The notes: a model not told the origin generated them from the letters alone. A stretch of 64,000 bases of DNA from Methylophilus sp. Leaf416 (GCF_001424665.1 NZ_LMQS01000002.1:578289-642288), one strand, 5' to 3'; shown: positions 9,941 to 18,812, counted from the stretch's first letter. Numbers and translations are program-made.

Positions 9941-12900
9941 ATGACTGCGCCTCATATCACGCGATGGATTGATGCGCTTGGATATTCTGCCGCAGGAGTT
10001 TCGGCTTATCTGCAGCCTGGCGATGCCCCGGCAGATCATCCGTATGGACGCGAGATTGATATATTGCTGGGCGACTTAACATCGACAAGTGATGCAGCAG
10101 TCATTGATATTGAACAAACACCAACCATATTATTTGTCGATGCTAGCCAGCAATCCAATCCCCTGGATCATAATCAGATATTAAAATTGCGGCAGCATAT
10201 CTGGAATCAGAACCTAGTTTCAATCATCATCAGCATCGATGGCGATCATGCCGACGTGTTTCCCGTGACTAATAAACAAAGTGACGGTCAGCGCTACTAT
10301 TTATCGGATTTGCATGAATCTGGCCCACTTTCCTTCACTGATATTGCGACCGGGAATATCCAGCAACGACTGCCCAACTGGTTCGACATCGATTCAAGAG
10401 TAGACCGCGAGTTGCTGCATAACCTTGGCCTGACTTTGCAAAAGATGGAATTGCAAAAAATCCCGCGCTCCGAATCCCAACTTATCCTTGGGCGAGTATT
10501 ATTCGTGTCTTATCTTGAGCATCGCGGCATTATTGGCAATTACTACAAAAAACAGCGCAATGTTGATTCTTTGCATGCCTTAATTCATCAAAGAAATCGA
10601 GAAGGCCTACGGACTTTGTTCAAGTCATTAAAGAAAGATTTTAATGGCGACTTCCTCGAAGTAGAGGGCGAGACTCATATTGAGTGGAATGAAATTGCGG
10701 ATAGCACTTTCATGTTGCTGGACGCATTTCTTTCAAGAGTCAGTATGGAAACTGGTCAAACCAGTCTATGGAATTATGATTTCCGTTACATCCCAGTGGA
10801 ACTTCTGTCCGGAATTTATGAGACCTTCCTGAATGAGGAAAAGCGAGCCAATGGGATTTATTACACGCCAAGACACTTGGCGAATCTTGCAGTTGATCTT
10901 GCCTTCCTGGACAAGGCTCATCCGGAAAATGAAGTCGTCTACGATGCGGCATGTGGCTCCGGCATTTTACTGACCACGGCCTTTCGCCGAATGCTGCGTT
11001 CTGCTGAACACCGGCATGGGGATGTACTACCGATTGATAAACGAATCGACTTGCTTCTGGCGCATATTCGCGGTTCCGATTTGAGTGAAGCCGCCTGCAG
11101 AGTGACTGCATTCAGCTTGTACCTCGCCCTGATGGAAGATATTGCACCTGCAGACATTGCCCGGCTTTGTGATGATGCTAACGTAAAGCTTCCGCCACTG
11201 CTGGGACGAATATTAATTGGTAGCACTGAAGGCGACTTTTTTAACAAGGGCAATAAGGTCGCTACGAAGGCACCCGAGGACGTCACAATCTTGCTTTCAA
11301 ACCCGCCTTGGGGCGAACCAAAAGGCAACGACTCCCATTTATACGAAAGTTGGGCTGCAGAGTACAAGCTTAAGTTACCGCACAGAAACATAGCTGCGGC
11401 ATTCGCTCACAAGGCAATAAAATCTGTCACCGCCAATGGCAGAGTGTGCCTGATTTTACCCGTTAAGTTATTTGCTTCAGATACCAGCCGTGACTTCTTG
11501 CATCAATGGATTTCTTCAATCCAAATCAAGCGCATCATCAATTTTTCTGATATTCGTCGGCTTTTATTCCCAAGTGCTATCCATCCCTGCGTTGTCGTTA
11601 TTGGGGATGTGCGTGACCCATCAAATCTCGGGAGAATTCCAGCCCGTGAAATGATTGAGGTATGGCATGCCAAAGCGGATGTCAGCCTTGCATTTGGGCG
11701 ATTGAGTGTCCATGGCATTGATCGCCACACCATTCTGGCTTCACGCCTTGCAGATGATCCTGAAACATTCAGGGCTTCGACTTGGGGAATACAGTCAGAC
11801 AGAGCAGTGATTGGTCGGCTTAGATTGTTTGGTGTACTTTCTGATCTGTTAACTGGAAAGCCAGCCAGATGGCAGCTTATCAAAGGATTCAATCAGACCC
11901 GTCATAGCTCAGAAAAACTGGACCCAGGCTTTCTCAAAAGCATGCGGTTTCTTGATACAAGAAACATCAGTAGAGAATTGCCTGTTCTGGATAATTCTAT
12001 ACTTGAAGAGTTTCCGGAGAGCATCACTTCAGTCGTATCACGTGGCAGCCAAAATGGTGCGGCATTCCATGGCGCAAGAGTATTATTTCCAGATGGCGCT
12101 GCCAGCAGTTTTAATGCTTATGCCATTTTTGCAAAGGGCGACTTCTGCTTCCGTCACACTTTAGCCGCACTCTGCGGCCCTGATGAAGATGAGGATATCT
12201 TGCGCTTTGTCGCAGTTTATCTCCGATCTCCATTGGCGGCATACTGCTTACTACACAATGCCTATGCTCTGACCTCAGAACGCACGCGAATAACCTTGGA
12301 CGAAATCGAGTCATTGCCATTTGCACTGCCAGAGCGGACTGGTAATCCAGAGAAAGCATGGAAAATCATCCATCACGTTGCGGATTTAACACGTGAAATT
12401 GAAACGATTGATTTTGGGCGGGAAGAGTATTGGCAGAATCTCTCTCCGAAGATCAACAAACTGGTATATCAATATTTCGGCGTAAGCGAGAGAGAACTAC
12501 CGCTAATCGAAGATGCTTGCAATGCATTGATTCCAAGTGTTCAGCCCGGTACATATAAAGACATCCGGACTCCATTATCTGGTAGCCCTAGGCCACATGA
12601 AGTATCTGCATATTTTGAGCGCCTGACATCCGAGTTATGTCTATGGCGCGACCGTATGGGTGGTCACGGCCAACTTATGACCTTTAATGATGCATCCCAT
12701 GCCCAGAATAATGCTGCAATCGGAATAGCTACGGTCGAACTAGTTGGACAATTGGAGCAAACTGAAGCCAAGGTTTCGAGGTCCAGAGTAGTGAATACCA
12801 TGGAGTCGATTCGTGATGCAGGACTATGGCCAATGCAAGCCACGCGTGATTTGGCGTTATCCTCCGACTTCCTGATTTATGATGGTCCGCGAATTCATAT

Positions 12901-12997
12901 TGTTAAACCTATGGTGAGACGATATTGGCTCGAGAGACAAGCTTTTGATGACGCACGACGTATTGTCGAAGCCATAGGTGTTGCAACTCATGGATAA
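9941..12997 (+). CDS. N6-adenine DNA methyltransferase
   Basis: 1,018-aa methyltransferase probably acting on adenine in DNA. SAM-binding motif I (VVYDAACGSGILLTTAF) is near residue 335 and catalytic motif IV NPPW (LLSNPPWGEPKG) near 453, preceded by the HsdM-like IYYTPRHLANLAVD. The order (motif I, then IV, then a long C-terminal part) fits gamma-class enzymes with a C-terminal target-recognition region. The ~300-residue N-terminal part shows no clear nuclease motif, so a single-chain type IIG restriction enzyme is not supported. The neighbouring nuclease-like gene overlaps its end by 8 bp, implying translational coupling. It resembles neither PglX-type BREX nor a standard HsdM with HsdS by context. 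Confidence 0.88.
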   Translation: MTAPHITRWIDALGYSAAGVSAYLQPGDAPADHPYGREIDILLGDLTSTSDAAVIDIEQTPTILFVDASQQSNPLDHNQILKLRQHIWNQNLVSIIISIDGDHADVFPVTNKQSDGQRYYLSDLHESGPLSFTDIATGNIQQRLPNWFDIDSRVDRELLHNLGLTLQKMELQKIPRSESQLILGRVLFVSYLEHRGIIGNYYKKQRNVDSLHALIHQRNREGLRTLFKSLKKDFNGDFLEVEGETHIEWNEIADSTFMLLDAFLSRVSMETGQTSLWNYDFRYIPVELLSGIYETFLNEEKRANGIYYTPRHLANLAVDLAFLDKAHPENEVVYDAACGSGILLTTAFRRMLRSAEHRHGDVLPIDKRIDLLLAHIRGSDLSEAACRVTAFSLYLALMEDIAPADIARLCDDANVKLPPLLGRILIGSTEGDFFNKGNKVATKAPEDVTILLSNPPWGEPKGNDSHLYESWAAEYKLKLPHRNIAAAFAHKAIKSVTANGRVCLILPVKLFASDTSRDFLHQWISSIQIKRIINFSDIRRLLFPSAIHPCVVVIGDVRDPSNLGRIPAREMIEVWHAKADVSLAFGRLSVHGIDRHTILASRLADDPETFRASTWGIQSDRAVIGRLRLFGVLSDLLTGKPARWQLIKGFNQTRHSSEKLDPGFLKSMRFLDTRNISRELPVLDNSILEEFPESITSVVSRGSQNGAAFHGARVLFPDGAASSFNAYAIFAKGDFCFRHTLAALCGPDEDEDILRFVAVYLRSPLAAYCLLHNAYALTSERTRITLDEIESLPFALPERTGNPEKAWKIIHHVADLTREIETIDFGREEYWQNLSPKINKLVYQYFGVSERELPLIEDACNALIPSVQPGTYKDIRTPLSGSPRPHEVSAYFERLTSELCLWRDRMGGHGQLMTFNDASHAQNNAAIGIATVELVGQLEQTEAKVSRSRVVNTMESIRDAGLWPMQATRDLALSSDFLIYDGPRIHIVKPMVRRYWLERQAFDDARRIVEAIGVATHG

Positions 12998-13703
12998 CCA
13001 AGATGATAAAATTGCTGCATATGGCAGGCTGGCTCCCGCCTGGAATCAAGTTTATCCTGATGACGAATTCGGCAAAGTAGCTAAGTTTATTCAAGATCAA
13101 TGGGTGAAAGTAGTCAGCCATAGGCCGGTGCACTTTCATCTAGGCAGCCATGAGAGCAAGCTGACCAAATTCTTTAATAGCATCCTTGAACAATTCAAAA
13201 GCGAAGCGGGCTTTATTGGCCATTTCACCAGTGAAGCAGTACATGGGGTTCCTGATCTTGAGCAGGGCTTATTGATGGATGAGCGACGCACGGATATCAG
13301 GTATTTATCCTCACGTAGTGACCTGACAGTTACTTTTGAGTTTAAGAAACTAAAAGACAATCGTGATAGCAGACTTAAGTACTATGGTAAGAGTGGTGTA
13401 TTACGCTTTGTAGAGGGCCATTATTCCAAAGAAAACTCTATAGGTGTGATGGTGGGCCTAGTGGGTAACAATTTCCCAGCTACTGTAACCAGCTTGCAGC
13501 GTGCTTTTGCCATGACTGGAACCCATTCGCTTTTGCATATGATTCCTTGCCCACAAGGCAGGTATGTCCGGGACCCTTCAGATGCACTGCCAAGCATTGC
13601 TACCTTTGATACTGAGCATTCCAGAGCTGTTTATGATGGGCGGCCTGAAATCCTTCTGTGCCATATGTTTCTCAATACACCGGACGCTAAACCTAAAACC
13701 TAA
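12990..13703 (+). CDS. PD-(D/E)XK nuclease candidate, partner of the methyltransferase
   Basis: 237-aa protein from the ATG at 12990, overlapping the methyltransferase stop by 8 bp. I do not recognise a named family, but it has a plausible PD-(D/E)XK core: D102 in RRTDIRYLSS, then a strand with E117-F118-K119 (DLTVTFEFKKLKD). This is the usual acidic residue ~15 positions before an E-x-K pair. An acidic residue in helix HESKLTKFFNSIL (~55) could be the extra N-terminal metal ligand. With the methyltransferase it could form a two-gene restriction-modification-like system without a specificity subunit. An in-frame GTG at 12978 would add four residues. Nuclease activity is inferred. Confidence 0.65.
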   Translation: MDNQDDKIAAYGRLAPAWNQVYPDDEFGKVAKFIQDQWVKVVSHRPVHFHLGSHESKLTKFFNSILEQFKSEAGFIGHFTSEAVHGVPDLEQGLLMDERRTDIRYLSSRSDLTVTFEFKKLKDNRDSRLKYYGKSGVLRFVEGHYSKENSIGVMVGLVGNNFPATVTSLQRAFAMTGTHSLLHMIPCPQGRYVRDPSDALPSIATFDTEHSRAVYDGRPEILLCHMFLNTPDAKPKT

Positions 13704-14152
13704 GTATTGACCAGATTTACTGTCTTGCCCATAAATTGCACTGAGCTCTAAGTTGGACGACTTTCGCATTTAGCAAATAATGCAATTGCATCATCGCAAT
13801 ATTTGCAATCGCCCTGGCAACAGTCATGCATTAAAAAAGCCACTAAACAGATAGTGCTGTCACAAGAAGGATTTCAATTATCGTCAACTGAATCATATAT
13901 CACTTACATAGATGAAGACCTCGAAGACTGGGATGCGGTTTGGGATGGAATGAAGCAACATCTCGAGGCCTTAGACGCGCCAGAGCAATTGGAACTTGCT
14001 CTATTGAGTGCAATTTCCTCGTCTTTTGCATAGCATTAAGGGATATACAACTTCATCAAAATGGTGATGACGATTGGGAATTAATTGACCAATAATGGTG
14101 TTATAGTGGTAAAAATATCTATCAAATAAAATACAACAAATATGGGTGCTGC
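13704..14152. other. Gap with no firm gene
   Basis: 449 bp between the nuclease candidate and the GNAT-PUA gene. It holds one doubtful 76-codon frame (13803-14033) and an AT-rich stretch at ~14040-14150 with GGTGTTATAGTGGTAAAAAT that probably carries the promoter of the next operon. No clear terminator was found after the nuclease gene. Confidence 0.5.
13803..14033 (+). pseudogene. Doubtful small acidic reading frame, possible gene remnant
   Basis: 76 codons from a TTG, with no in-frame ATG until near residue 50 and no ribosome-binding site. The C-terminal half (DEDLEDWDAVWDGMKQHLE) is acidic and helix-like and looks more protein-like than random sequence. It may be the tail of a decayed gene. 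Function unknown. Confidence 0.25.
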
Positions 14153-15211
14153 ATGCGCAATCTTACTTACTGTGAGTTTGGAGATGTTGATTTAGGTGAC
14201 AAATTTTTTGATTCCTTAAAAGCGGATTACCCAAAATTTGTTGGCTGGTTTAATACTAAAGCCGCCTCTAAAGAAAAGGCTTATGTTTTTTACCGAATCA
14301 AAGACAATATTGATGGTTTTTTGTATTTGAAAATCGAAGAAGGTGAGGTTAATGAAGTCATTCCTCCCTTACCCAATGGTAAACATCTTAAGGTTGGCAC
14401 TCTAAAGATTAACGCTCACGGTACAAAACTGGGCGAAAGATTTATCAAAAAGCTATTGGACTACGCTGTCTTGCAAGATGTAGATGACATATACGTAACA
14501 GTATTTGAAAAACATGCTCCGTTAATTGATCTTTTAACCCGCTATGGATTTGTGCAAGTTGGCATTAAGAAAAACGATCAAGGTGAGGAGATTGTTCTTG
14601 TTCGTGATATGTCAGTTACAAGTGGGGACATATTAAAAGATTACCCATTCATCTTACCCAATCAGGGTGATCCTTATTTGTTAGCAATTTGGCCAAAATA
14701 CCACACAAAGTTTTTGCCAGATTCTAAGTTGAATAATGAATCATTTGATATCTTAGAAGATGTCTCACATACAAATAGTATCCATAAAGTTTATATATCT
14801 GGAATTCCAGCAACTGGAAAACTAAAACAAGGCGATATTTTAGTACTTTACCGAACCACCGATAAATCGGGAAAAGCTTATTTTAGGTCTGTTGCAACGT
14901 CTATATGCGTTGTACAAGAAACAAGAAAAGTGAATAGCTTTGGAACATTTAAGGAATTTATTAAATATGTAAAACCATACAGTGTGTTTAGTCATGAAGA
15001 ACTGAATGAGTATTACACAAAAAAAGCTAAATATAATGTGATCAAGTTTACGTACAATGCCGCTTTGGTAAAAAGAGTAATTCGTAAGTTGTTGTTGGAA
15101 GAAGTTGCTGTTTCGGTCCAACCAAGGTGGGACTTTAGAAAATTGTCAAATAAGCAACTTGAAAAAATTATTAGTATTGGAAGTCTAGATGAAAATTTTA
15201 TTGTCGATTAA
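14153..15211 (+). CDS. GNAT acetyltransferase fused to a PUA-like (EVE/ASCH-type) domain
   Basis: 352 aa. The N-terminal ~160 residues look like a GNAT acetyltransferase: a strand followed by an acetyl-CoA-loop-like segment (GTLKINAHGTKLGERFIKKLL) and the late GNAT strand-turn (LIDLLTRYGFVQVG). The C-terminal part has a PUA-fold pattern (KLKQGDILVLYRT, then AYFRSVATSICVVQETR), a fold that usually binds RNA or modified bases. It starts a three-gene run: the ASCH gene overlaps its end by 23 bp and a second GNAT follows. This suggests acetylation of an RNA or nucleotide-linked target, or an acetyltransferase toxin system, but the substrate is not shown. Base composition is AT-rich compared with flanking chromosomal genes. 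Confidence 0.65.
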   Translation: MRNLTYCEFGDVDLGDKFFDSLKADYPKFVGWFNTKAASKEKAYVFYRIKDNIDGFLYLKIEEGEVNEVIPPLPNGKHLKVGTLKINAHGTKLGERFIKKLLDYAVLQDVDDIYVTVFEKHAPLIDLLTRYGFVQVGIKKNDQGEEIVLVRDMSVTSGDILKDYPFILPNQGDPYLLAIWPKYHTKFLPDSKLNNESFDILEDVSHTNSIHKVYISGIPATGKLKQGDILVLYRTTDKSGKAYFRSVATSICVVQETRKVNSFGTFKEFIKYVKPYSVFSHEELNEYYTKKAKYNVIKFTYNAALVKRVIRKLLLEEVAVSVQPRWDFRKLSNKQLEKIISIGSLDENFIVD

Positions 15212-15596
15212 ACCTGAGTTTGCCCTTAAGATTTTGAATGGGGACAAAAAATTTGAGTTCAGAAAATCAGCATTTGCGAATGTAGGTGCGACGTGTGTAG
15301 TTATATATGCCACTAAGCCACTGGGAATGATCATAGGCGAGTTCGATGTCTCTGAAGTTTTTATAGATGCACCAGAAAATATATGGGAAAGAACAAAAAA
15401 ATTCGCAGGTATAGGTAAAGTCAAATTTGATGAATATTATTTAGGTAGAGAGACTGCCGTTGCATTAGTAGTCGGTGAGGTGAGAAAGTATGACGTCCCT
15501 TTAGAGCTCGGTGACCTAGGCGAAAAGATTACTCCACCTCAGTCATTTAGGTACTTGAATGAATCATTTCAACATGCACAACTCCAACTAATTTAG
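15189..15596 (+). CDS. ASCH-domain protein
   Basis: 135 aa, a stand-alone ASCH (PUA-superfamily) domain. The N-terminal ILLSIKPEFALKILNGDKKF followed by EFRK is the typical ASCH signature, with the conserved basic K-x-E-x-R cluster. ASCH proteins are predicted to bind RNA, and some act as nucleases or amidohydrolases on modified nucleosides. Overlap with the upstream GNAT-PUA gene and an 10-bp gap to the next GNAT gene point to one transcript. Its partner role in the cassette is inferred. Confidence 0.8.
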   Translation: MKILLSIKPEFALKILNGDKKFEFRKSAFANVGATCVVIYATKPLGMIIGEFDVSEVFIDAPENIWERTKKFAGIGKVKFDEYYLGRETAVALVVGEVRKYDVPLELGDLGEKITPPQSFRYLNESFQHAQLQLI

Positions 15597-15606
15597 AATT
15601 TACATT

Positions 15607-16104
15607 GTGAAAACTATTTTTCTAAATCAAGAGTTATTACTTAATGCACCAGAGTACGCAGAATTGCTCGTTGATGAATCGAGAAAGATGCTCCTCGATA
15701 TGTCTAACTATTATCCGAATTTTACGGATTGGTTTGATCAAACGGTGATTCCTGGGCTTGAGTCTGGTGAACGTACTATCATCTTGCTTAAAGATATGAA
15801 TAAGCCTATTGCTGGGCTTGGTATTGTTAAAGATACCCTAGAAGAAAAGAAATTATGCTGCCTAAGAGTTAGAGACCAATACAACGGGTCTGGCCTAGGG
15901 GTTCGTCTATTCAAACATTCATTTGCTGAGCTTGGTACTGACATGCCGTTATTGTCAGTTTCTTCTGAAAAACTACCAGAGTTCAAACGTGTTTTTGATT
16001 ATTTCGGGTTTGAATTCGGCGAAGAATATACGGGAATTTACAGGCCTAAGAAAAAAGAGATGAGCTTCAATGGTGAGCTCCTAAACACTAAATACTCATT
16101 TTGA
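15607..16104 (+). CDS. GNAT-family acetyltransferase
   Basis: 165 aa from a GTG start. It has the GNAT core: a beta strand ending in CCLRVRDQYNGSGLGVRLF, where Q/R-x-x-G-x-G/A binds acetyl-CoA pyrophosphate, then the C-terminal helix-strand FKRVFDYFGFEFGEEY. The initial ~60 residues are unusual (LLVDESRKMLLDMSNYYPNF). It is last in the GNAT-PUA/ASCH/GNAT cassette and converges on the next gene with a 9-bp stop overlap. Substrate unknown; options include aminoacyl-tRNA (as in GNAT toxins), a protein or a small molecule. Confidence 0.7.
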   Translation: MKTIFLNQELLLNAPEYAELLVDESRKMLLDMSNYYPNFTDWFDQTVIPGLESGERTIILLKDMNKPIAGLGIVKDTLEEKKLCCLRVRDQYNGSGLGVRLFKHSFAELGTDMPLLSVSSEKLPEFKRVFDYFGFEFGEEYTGIYRPKKKEMSFNGELLNTKYSF

Positions 16105-17292
16105 TTTAAGTTTAGTCAAAATCTGAATAACTTTGTCCAGTGTTGCGTTGTATCGGCTACTACGCTGCAACGCAGCAAAGATACTGGGGCTAAAAATTGC
16201 TAGCATTCCAAGTGCTATAACTCCAATTATCAACCAGTAATCTTTGTTGGTAGCCTGATGGGGATCAGATAGTATTTCCCATAGACCATTCCCTGCCATA
16301 CCAAACCCTAAGCCTAAAAATATAAATCTGCAAATATGTAAAATTCCGGAACTGGTTTCAGAGAATCTACCAAGTGCCACTAAGTCTTTGACTGGATAGT
16401 TTTCATCTTGGATGTTGGACTTGGTCCATTGATAACCTAAATAATTCCGTACTGAATCTCTAACATCCTTATCAGAATCGGAATGGCTTTCAACGTAATA
16501 ATTCCATATTTCCTCATCTGTTAAAGATCTGCAGCCCACAAAGTTCTGGCCTTGAAAAATACACTCCTGATTTCTATTGATTGTTAGAAAGAAATGAATT
16601 TTCTTTAGTGGAGGAAATATCACTTTGTCACTGTTGATTAGCAACTCTTTAGGGATGCCTCTTCTGACGTTGATTCGAAAGTCAACTATTCTTGTACTTA
16701 CGTAAGAGCTCAAAATATTACTATCGGGCTGGCAAAAAATGGACTGATAAAAATTTCTTGGAATGTTGATGATTCGAAAACGGACGTAAAGTCGATCAAT
16801 ATTTTCTTTATAAATCTCATAAGGCTTTAAAGCTGGAATCTTAATTTTTAAATTTGTAATTTCATCTTTAGTGGAGAGATTGGTATAGGAGATAGTGATG
16901 TCTTGTGGAGCTAATCTCAATAATAAAAATTTATTTTGAATCGCGGTCGACTGATTCGCTATGTCCTCTGCATTCTTTAACAAGTGAACTAAAGCTATAT
17001 TGGTATCGGCTCTCCCATTGTATTGAACCGATTCATTAAAAATAGCAGCAATACTTTGCTCACTATTTAACGATGTTCCTAAATCATAGACATTTGAGTC
17101 ATCCAGTCTCCAAGGAATAGTAATTTCAATTGAATCAATTTCTTTCCACTGAGAAATCATTAGACCCATATCAATAAATGGCTTTCCGATTTCCCATAAA
17201 TTGATATGAAGCTCATCTAATGGCTTTATAGGCTGTGTGAAGCCATCCTTAAGATGATATCTAATTAAAATTCCGGTGAATGTTTTATCCAT
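16096..17292 (-). CDS. Unrecognised protein with two C-terminal membrane segments
   Basis: 398 aa, family not recognised. The first ~310 residues look soluble and mixed alpha/beta with no known motif. Two hydrophobic segments follow near residues 316-340 (ICRFIFLGLGFGMAGNGLW) and 352-374 (WLIIGVIALGMLAIFSPSIF), then a short basic tail. That suggests a large cytosolic domain anchored by a C-terminal hairpin. Its start is 5 bp after the stop of the P-loop kinase gene, so they form a two-gene operon. A membrane effector plus a nucleotide-sensing partner is a common defence layout, but this is only an inference. Strongly AT-rich. Confidence 0.6.
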   Translation of the reverse strand: MDKTFTGILIRYHLKDGFTQPIKPLDELHINLWEIGKPFIDMGLMISQWKEIDSIEITIPWRLDDSNVYDLGTSLNSEQSIAAIFNESVQYNGRADTNIALVHLLKNAEDIANQSTAIQNKFLLLRLAPQDITISYTNLSTKDEITNLKIKIPALKPYEIYKENIDRLYVRFRIINIPRNFYQSIFCQPDSNILSSYVSTRIVDFRINVRRGIPKELLINSDKVIFPPLKKIHFFLTINRNQECIFQGQNFVGCRSLTDEEIWNYYVESHSDSDKDVRDSVRNYLGYQWTKSNIQDENYPVKDLVALGRFSETSSGILHICRFIFLGLGFGMAGNGLWEILSDPHQATNKDYWLIIGVIALGMLAIFSPSIFAALQRSSRYNATLDKVIQILTKLKSK

Positions 17293-17297
17293 GTGAT

Positions 17298-17825
17298 CTA
17301 TTCTTTTAGAAGATTATTGACCGCTTCATTGAAATCTTTTTGGGATGGGCTATTTAATTTTATAAGTGGTATTTCTATCTTTTTACAAATATATTCGGCA
17401 CGCGCACGCTCTTTTGAGAAAAATAAGTCTAAATCCACTTCAGCAGAAATACCATCACGGTTCATTAATCTCTCCGTAACTGTCGGTAAATCAGTTTCTA
17501 TTAATATGCATGCAGAAAATTTGGCTTGAACAAAAATGTTTTCAGGCACACATTCAAACTCATTTGCTGACTTCAATAAAACAAAATGACCATCTAAGAG
17601 AAGAAGTTCATTCCCTTGAAATCTTTTCAATGCCTCCAACAAGGCTGTTTGATTACGATCGATATCAGAAACATATTTATCTGCTCCCCAATTTTCAACT
17701 TTTAGCTGCTGCTTTATCAATTGGCTGGCTGATGAATGAATCGCATTTTCATGTTCATTTTCAGAATAAGCCTTACATAAATAAGATTTTCCTACTCCAT
17801 GAATGCCCGCCACAAATATAATCAT
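17298..17825 (-). CDS. P-loop nucleotide kinase-like ATPase
   Basis: 175 aa from the ATG at 17825 (a TTG at 17837 would add four residues). Walker A is near the start (FVAGIHGVGKSYL), a Walker B-like strand near residue 75 (NELLLLDGHFVLL), and a lid-like arginine-rich segment near 130 (LFFSKERARAEYI). The size and arrangement match small kinases of the adenylate-kinase/AAA_18 type rather than AAA+ oligomers. It is co-transcribed with the membrane protein and divergent from the 169-aa gene. Function not known; a nucleotide sensor or kinase feeding the membrane partner is one idea. Confidence 0.7.
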   Translation of the reverse strand: MIIFVAGIHGVGKSYLCKAYSENEHENAIHSSASQLIKQQLKVENWGADKYVSDIDRNQTALLEALKRFQGNELLLLDGHFVLLKSANEFECVPENIFVQAKFSACILIETDLPTVTERLMNRDGISAEVDLDLFFSKERARAEYICKKIEIPLIKLNSPSQKDFNEAVNNLLKE

Positions 17826-17960
17826 TTTTATCTTCAATTAATATGTTTTGCAAGTATAGTAATCTAAATTGTTAATTATTGAACCTTTCAAATCAAGGTT
17901 GTGTGAAATCTTTTAGCTGATGTTATCGTCAGTCCTTAATTGTAAAAGTTAGAGTATCCA

Positions 17961-18470
17961 ATGCATCGACCAGAAGAGCATGATCACTACTTAGATTTCG
18001 AACAGATCAAAAGGAACGCATTTGTCCTTTTGAATCTTGGCTATGGGTTAAATCGGCTTTTAGAAGACGGGGAAGGTGATGTTGCGTACAGAAAAGATTC
18101 CGCATTATTTCGTGAGTACGGGAAGATGTATGAAAGCGAGATTTCAACTCGGTTATTGAGCGCTGCCGTAACAGCAAGAGTTTTAGATGACAAGCTGATT
18201 AATTCAAAATCAGATGGTACGGCCACCAAATTTCCTCACGGAGAATATATGCTTGGTGATGACGAGAATGGTGAACCTATCAACTTAAGGCAGTGCTTCA
18301 ATAAAATCATTCACGCCTCCCGGATTTACCACGAGTTAATGCAACTCCCAGAGGTTTATTTGTCTGGCAAACAGCAAAATGAAAAGGAATGGCATATCCG
18401 GCTATTCTTATTGCCCTTCTGTACGGCGTTATATCAATGGGTCGATCATTATCAACGCGACCACACTTAA
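17961..18470 (+). CDS. Unrecognised helical 169-aa protein
   Basis: Family not recognised. The sequence is mostly amphipathic helix with two features to note: an early helical part (FEQIKRNAFVLLNLGYGLNR) and a later one (NLRQCFNKIIHASRIYHEL). The second, with a conserved-looking N-K-I-I-H-A-S pattern, recalls HEPN-like or AbiV-type helical proteins, but the RX4-6H motif is not obvious. Start ATG at 17961. It is divergent from the kinase/membrane pair and lies upstream of the DUF2384 gene on the same strand. Confidence 0.55.
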   Translation: MHRPEEHDHYLDFEQIKRNAFVLLNLGYGLNRLLEDGEGDVAYRKDSALFREYGKMYESEISTRLLSAAVTARVLDDKLINSKSDGTATKFPHGEYMLGDDENGEPINLRQCFNKIIHASRIYHELMQLPEVYLSGKQQNEKEWHIRLFLLPFCTALYQWVDHYQRDHT

Positions 18471-18520
18471 CAGAGGTACAATAAAATTTCAACGCTATAC
18501 TTAGATGACAAGTCTACTTA

Positions 18521-18538
18521 GTTGCGTAAGGTAGCAAC
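18521..18538. promoter_or_regulatory. Small inverted repeat upstream of the DUF2384 gene
   Basis: GTTGC-N8-GCAAC, 25 bp before the start; an AAGGAG ribosome site follows at about 18550. A possible operator; short arms make this weak. Confidence 0.3.
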
Positions 18539-18562
18539 ACTCTTTATTTAAGGAGTTCACGG

Positions 18563-18769
18563 ATGAACAGTGAAAGTCTTTCTTTAAGCTGGGGGCGTAT
18601 ACGTTCTTTAGCAATTGATACATTTAGTTCTGAGGCAAAAGCAGATGCATGGCTCAATAAACCTCACACAATATTAGGGAATACTCCGATTGCTACTGCC
18701 GAATCATCCTATGGGTACGCAGAGGTTGAGAGAATGCTTCACGCTATTGGCTTTGGTGGAACTGTTTAA
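18563..18769 (+). CDS. DUF2384 (MbcA/ParS/Xre antitoxin-type) small protein
   Basis: 68 aa matching the C-terminal domain of Xre/MbcA/ParS antitoxins: A-x-x-x-F-x(5)-A-x-x-W-L-x-x-P (FSSEAKADAWLNKPHTILGN) followed by TPIATAESSYGYAEVERML and a final I-x-x-G. The usual N-terminal HTH is missing, so it is a domain-only form. The normal partner, a RES-domain toxin, is not next to it; the following frame encodes a short basic protein instead. It may be a solitary antitoxin (anti-addiction), a remnant, or part of an unusual pair. Confidence 0.75.
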   Translation: MNSESLSLSWGRIRSLAIDTFSSEAKADAWLNKPHTILGNTPIATAESSYGYAEVERMLHAIGFGGTV

Positions 18770-18812
18770 GCAATCTACAATCATTTGATTTTGAAATTAC
18801 GGATGCGTGAAA

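Noticed and set aside
9941..10900. Nuclease domain at the N-terminus of the methyltransferase (type IIG)
   Set aside because: No D-x(n)-(D/E)-x-K pattern with a supporting lysine was found; the separate downstream protein fits better.
12978..14152. CRISPR or other array-like repeats in the element
   Set aside because: No regularly spaced repeats seen here or elsewhere in the window.
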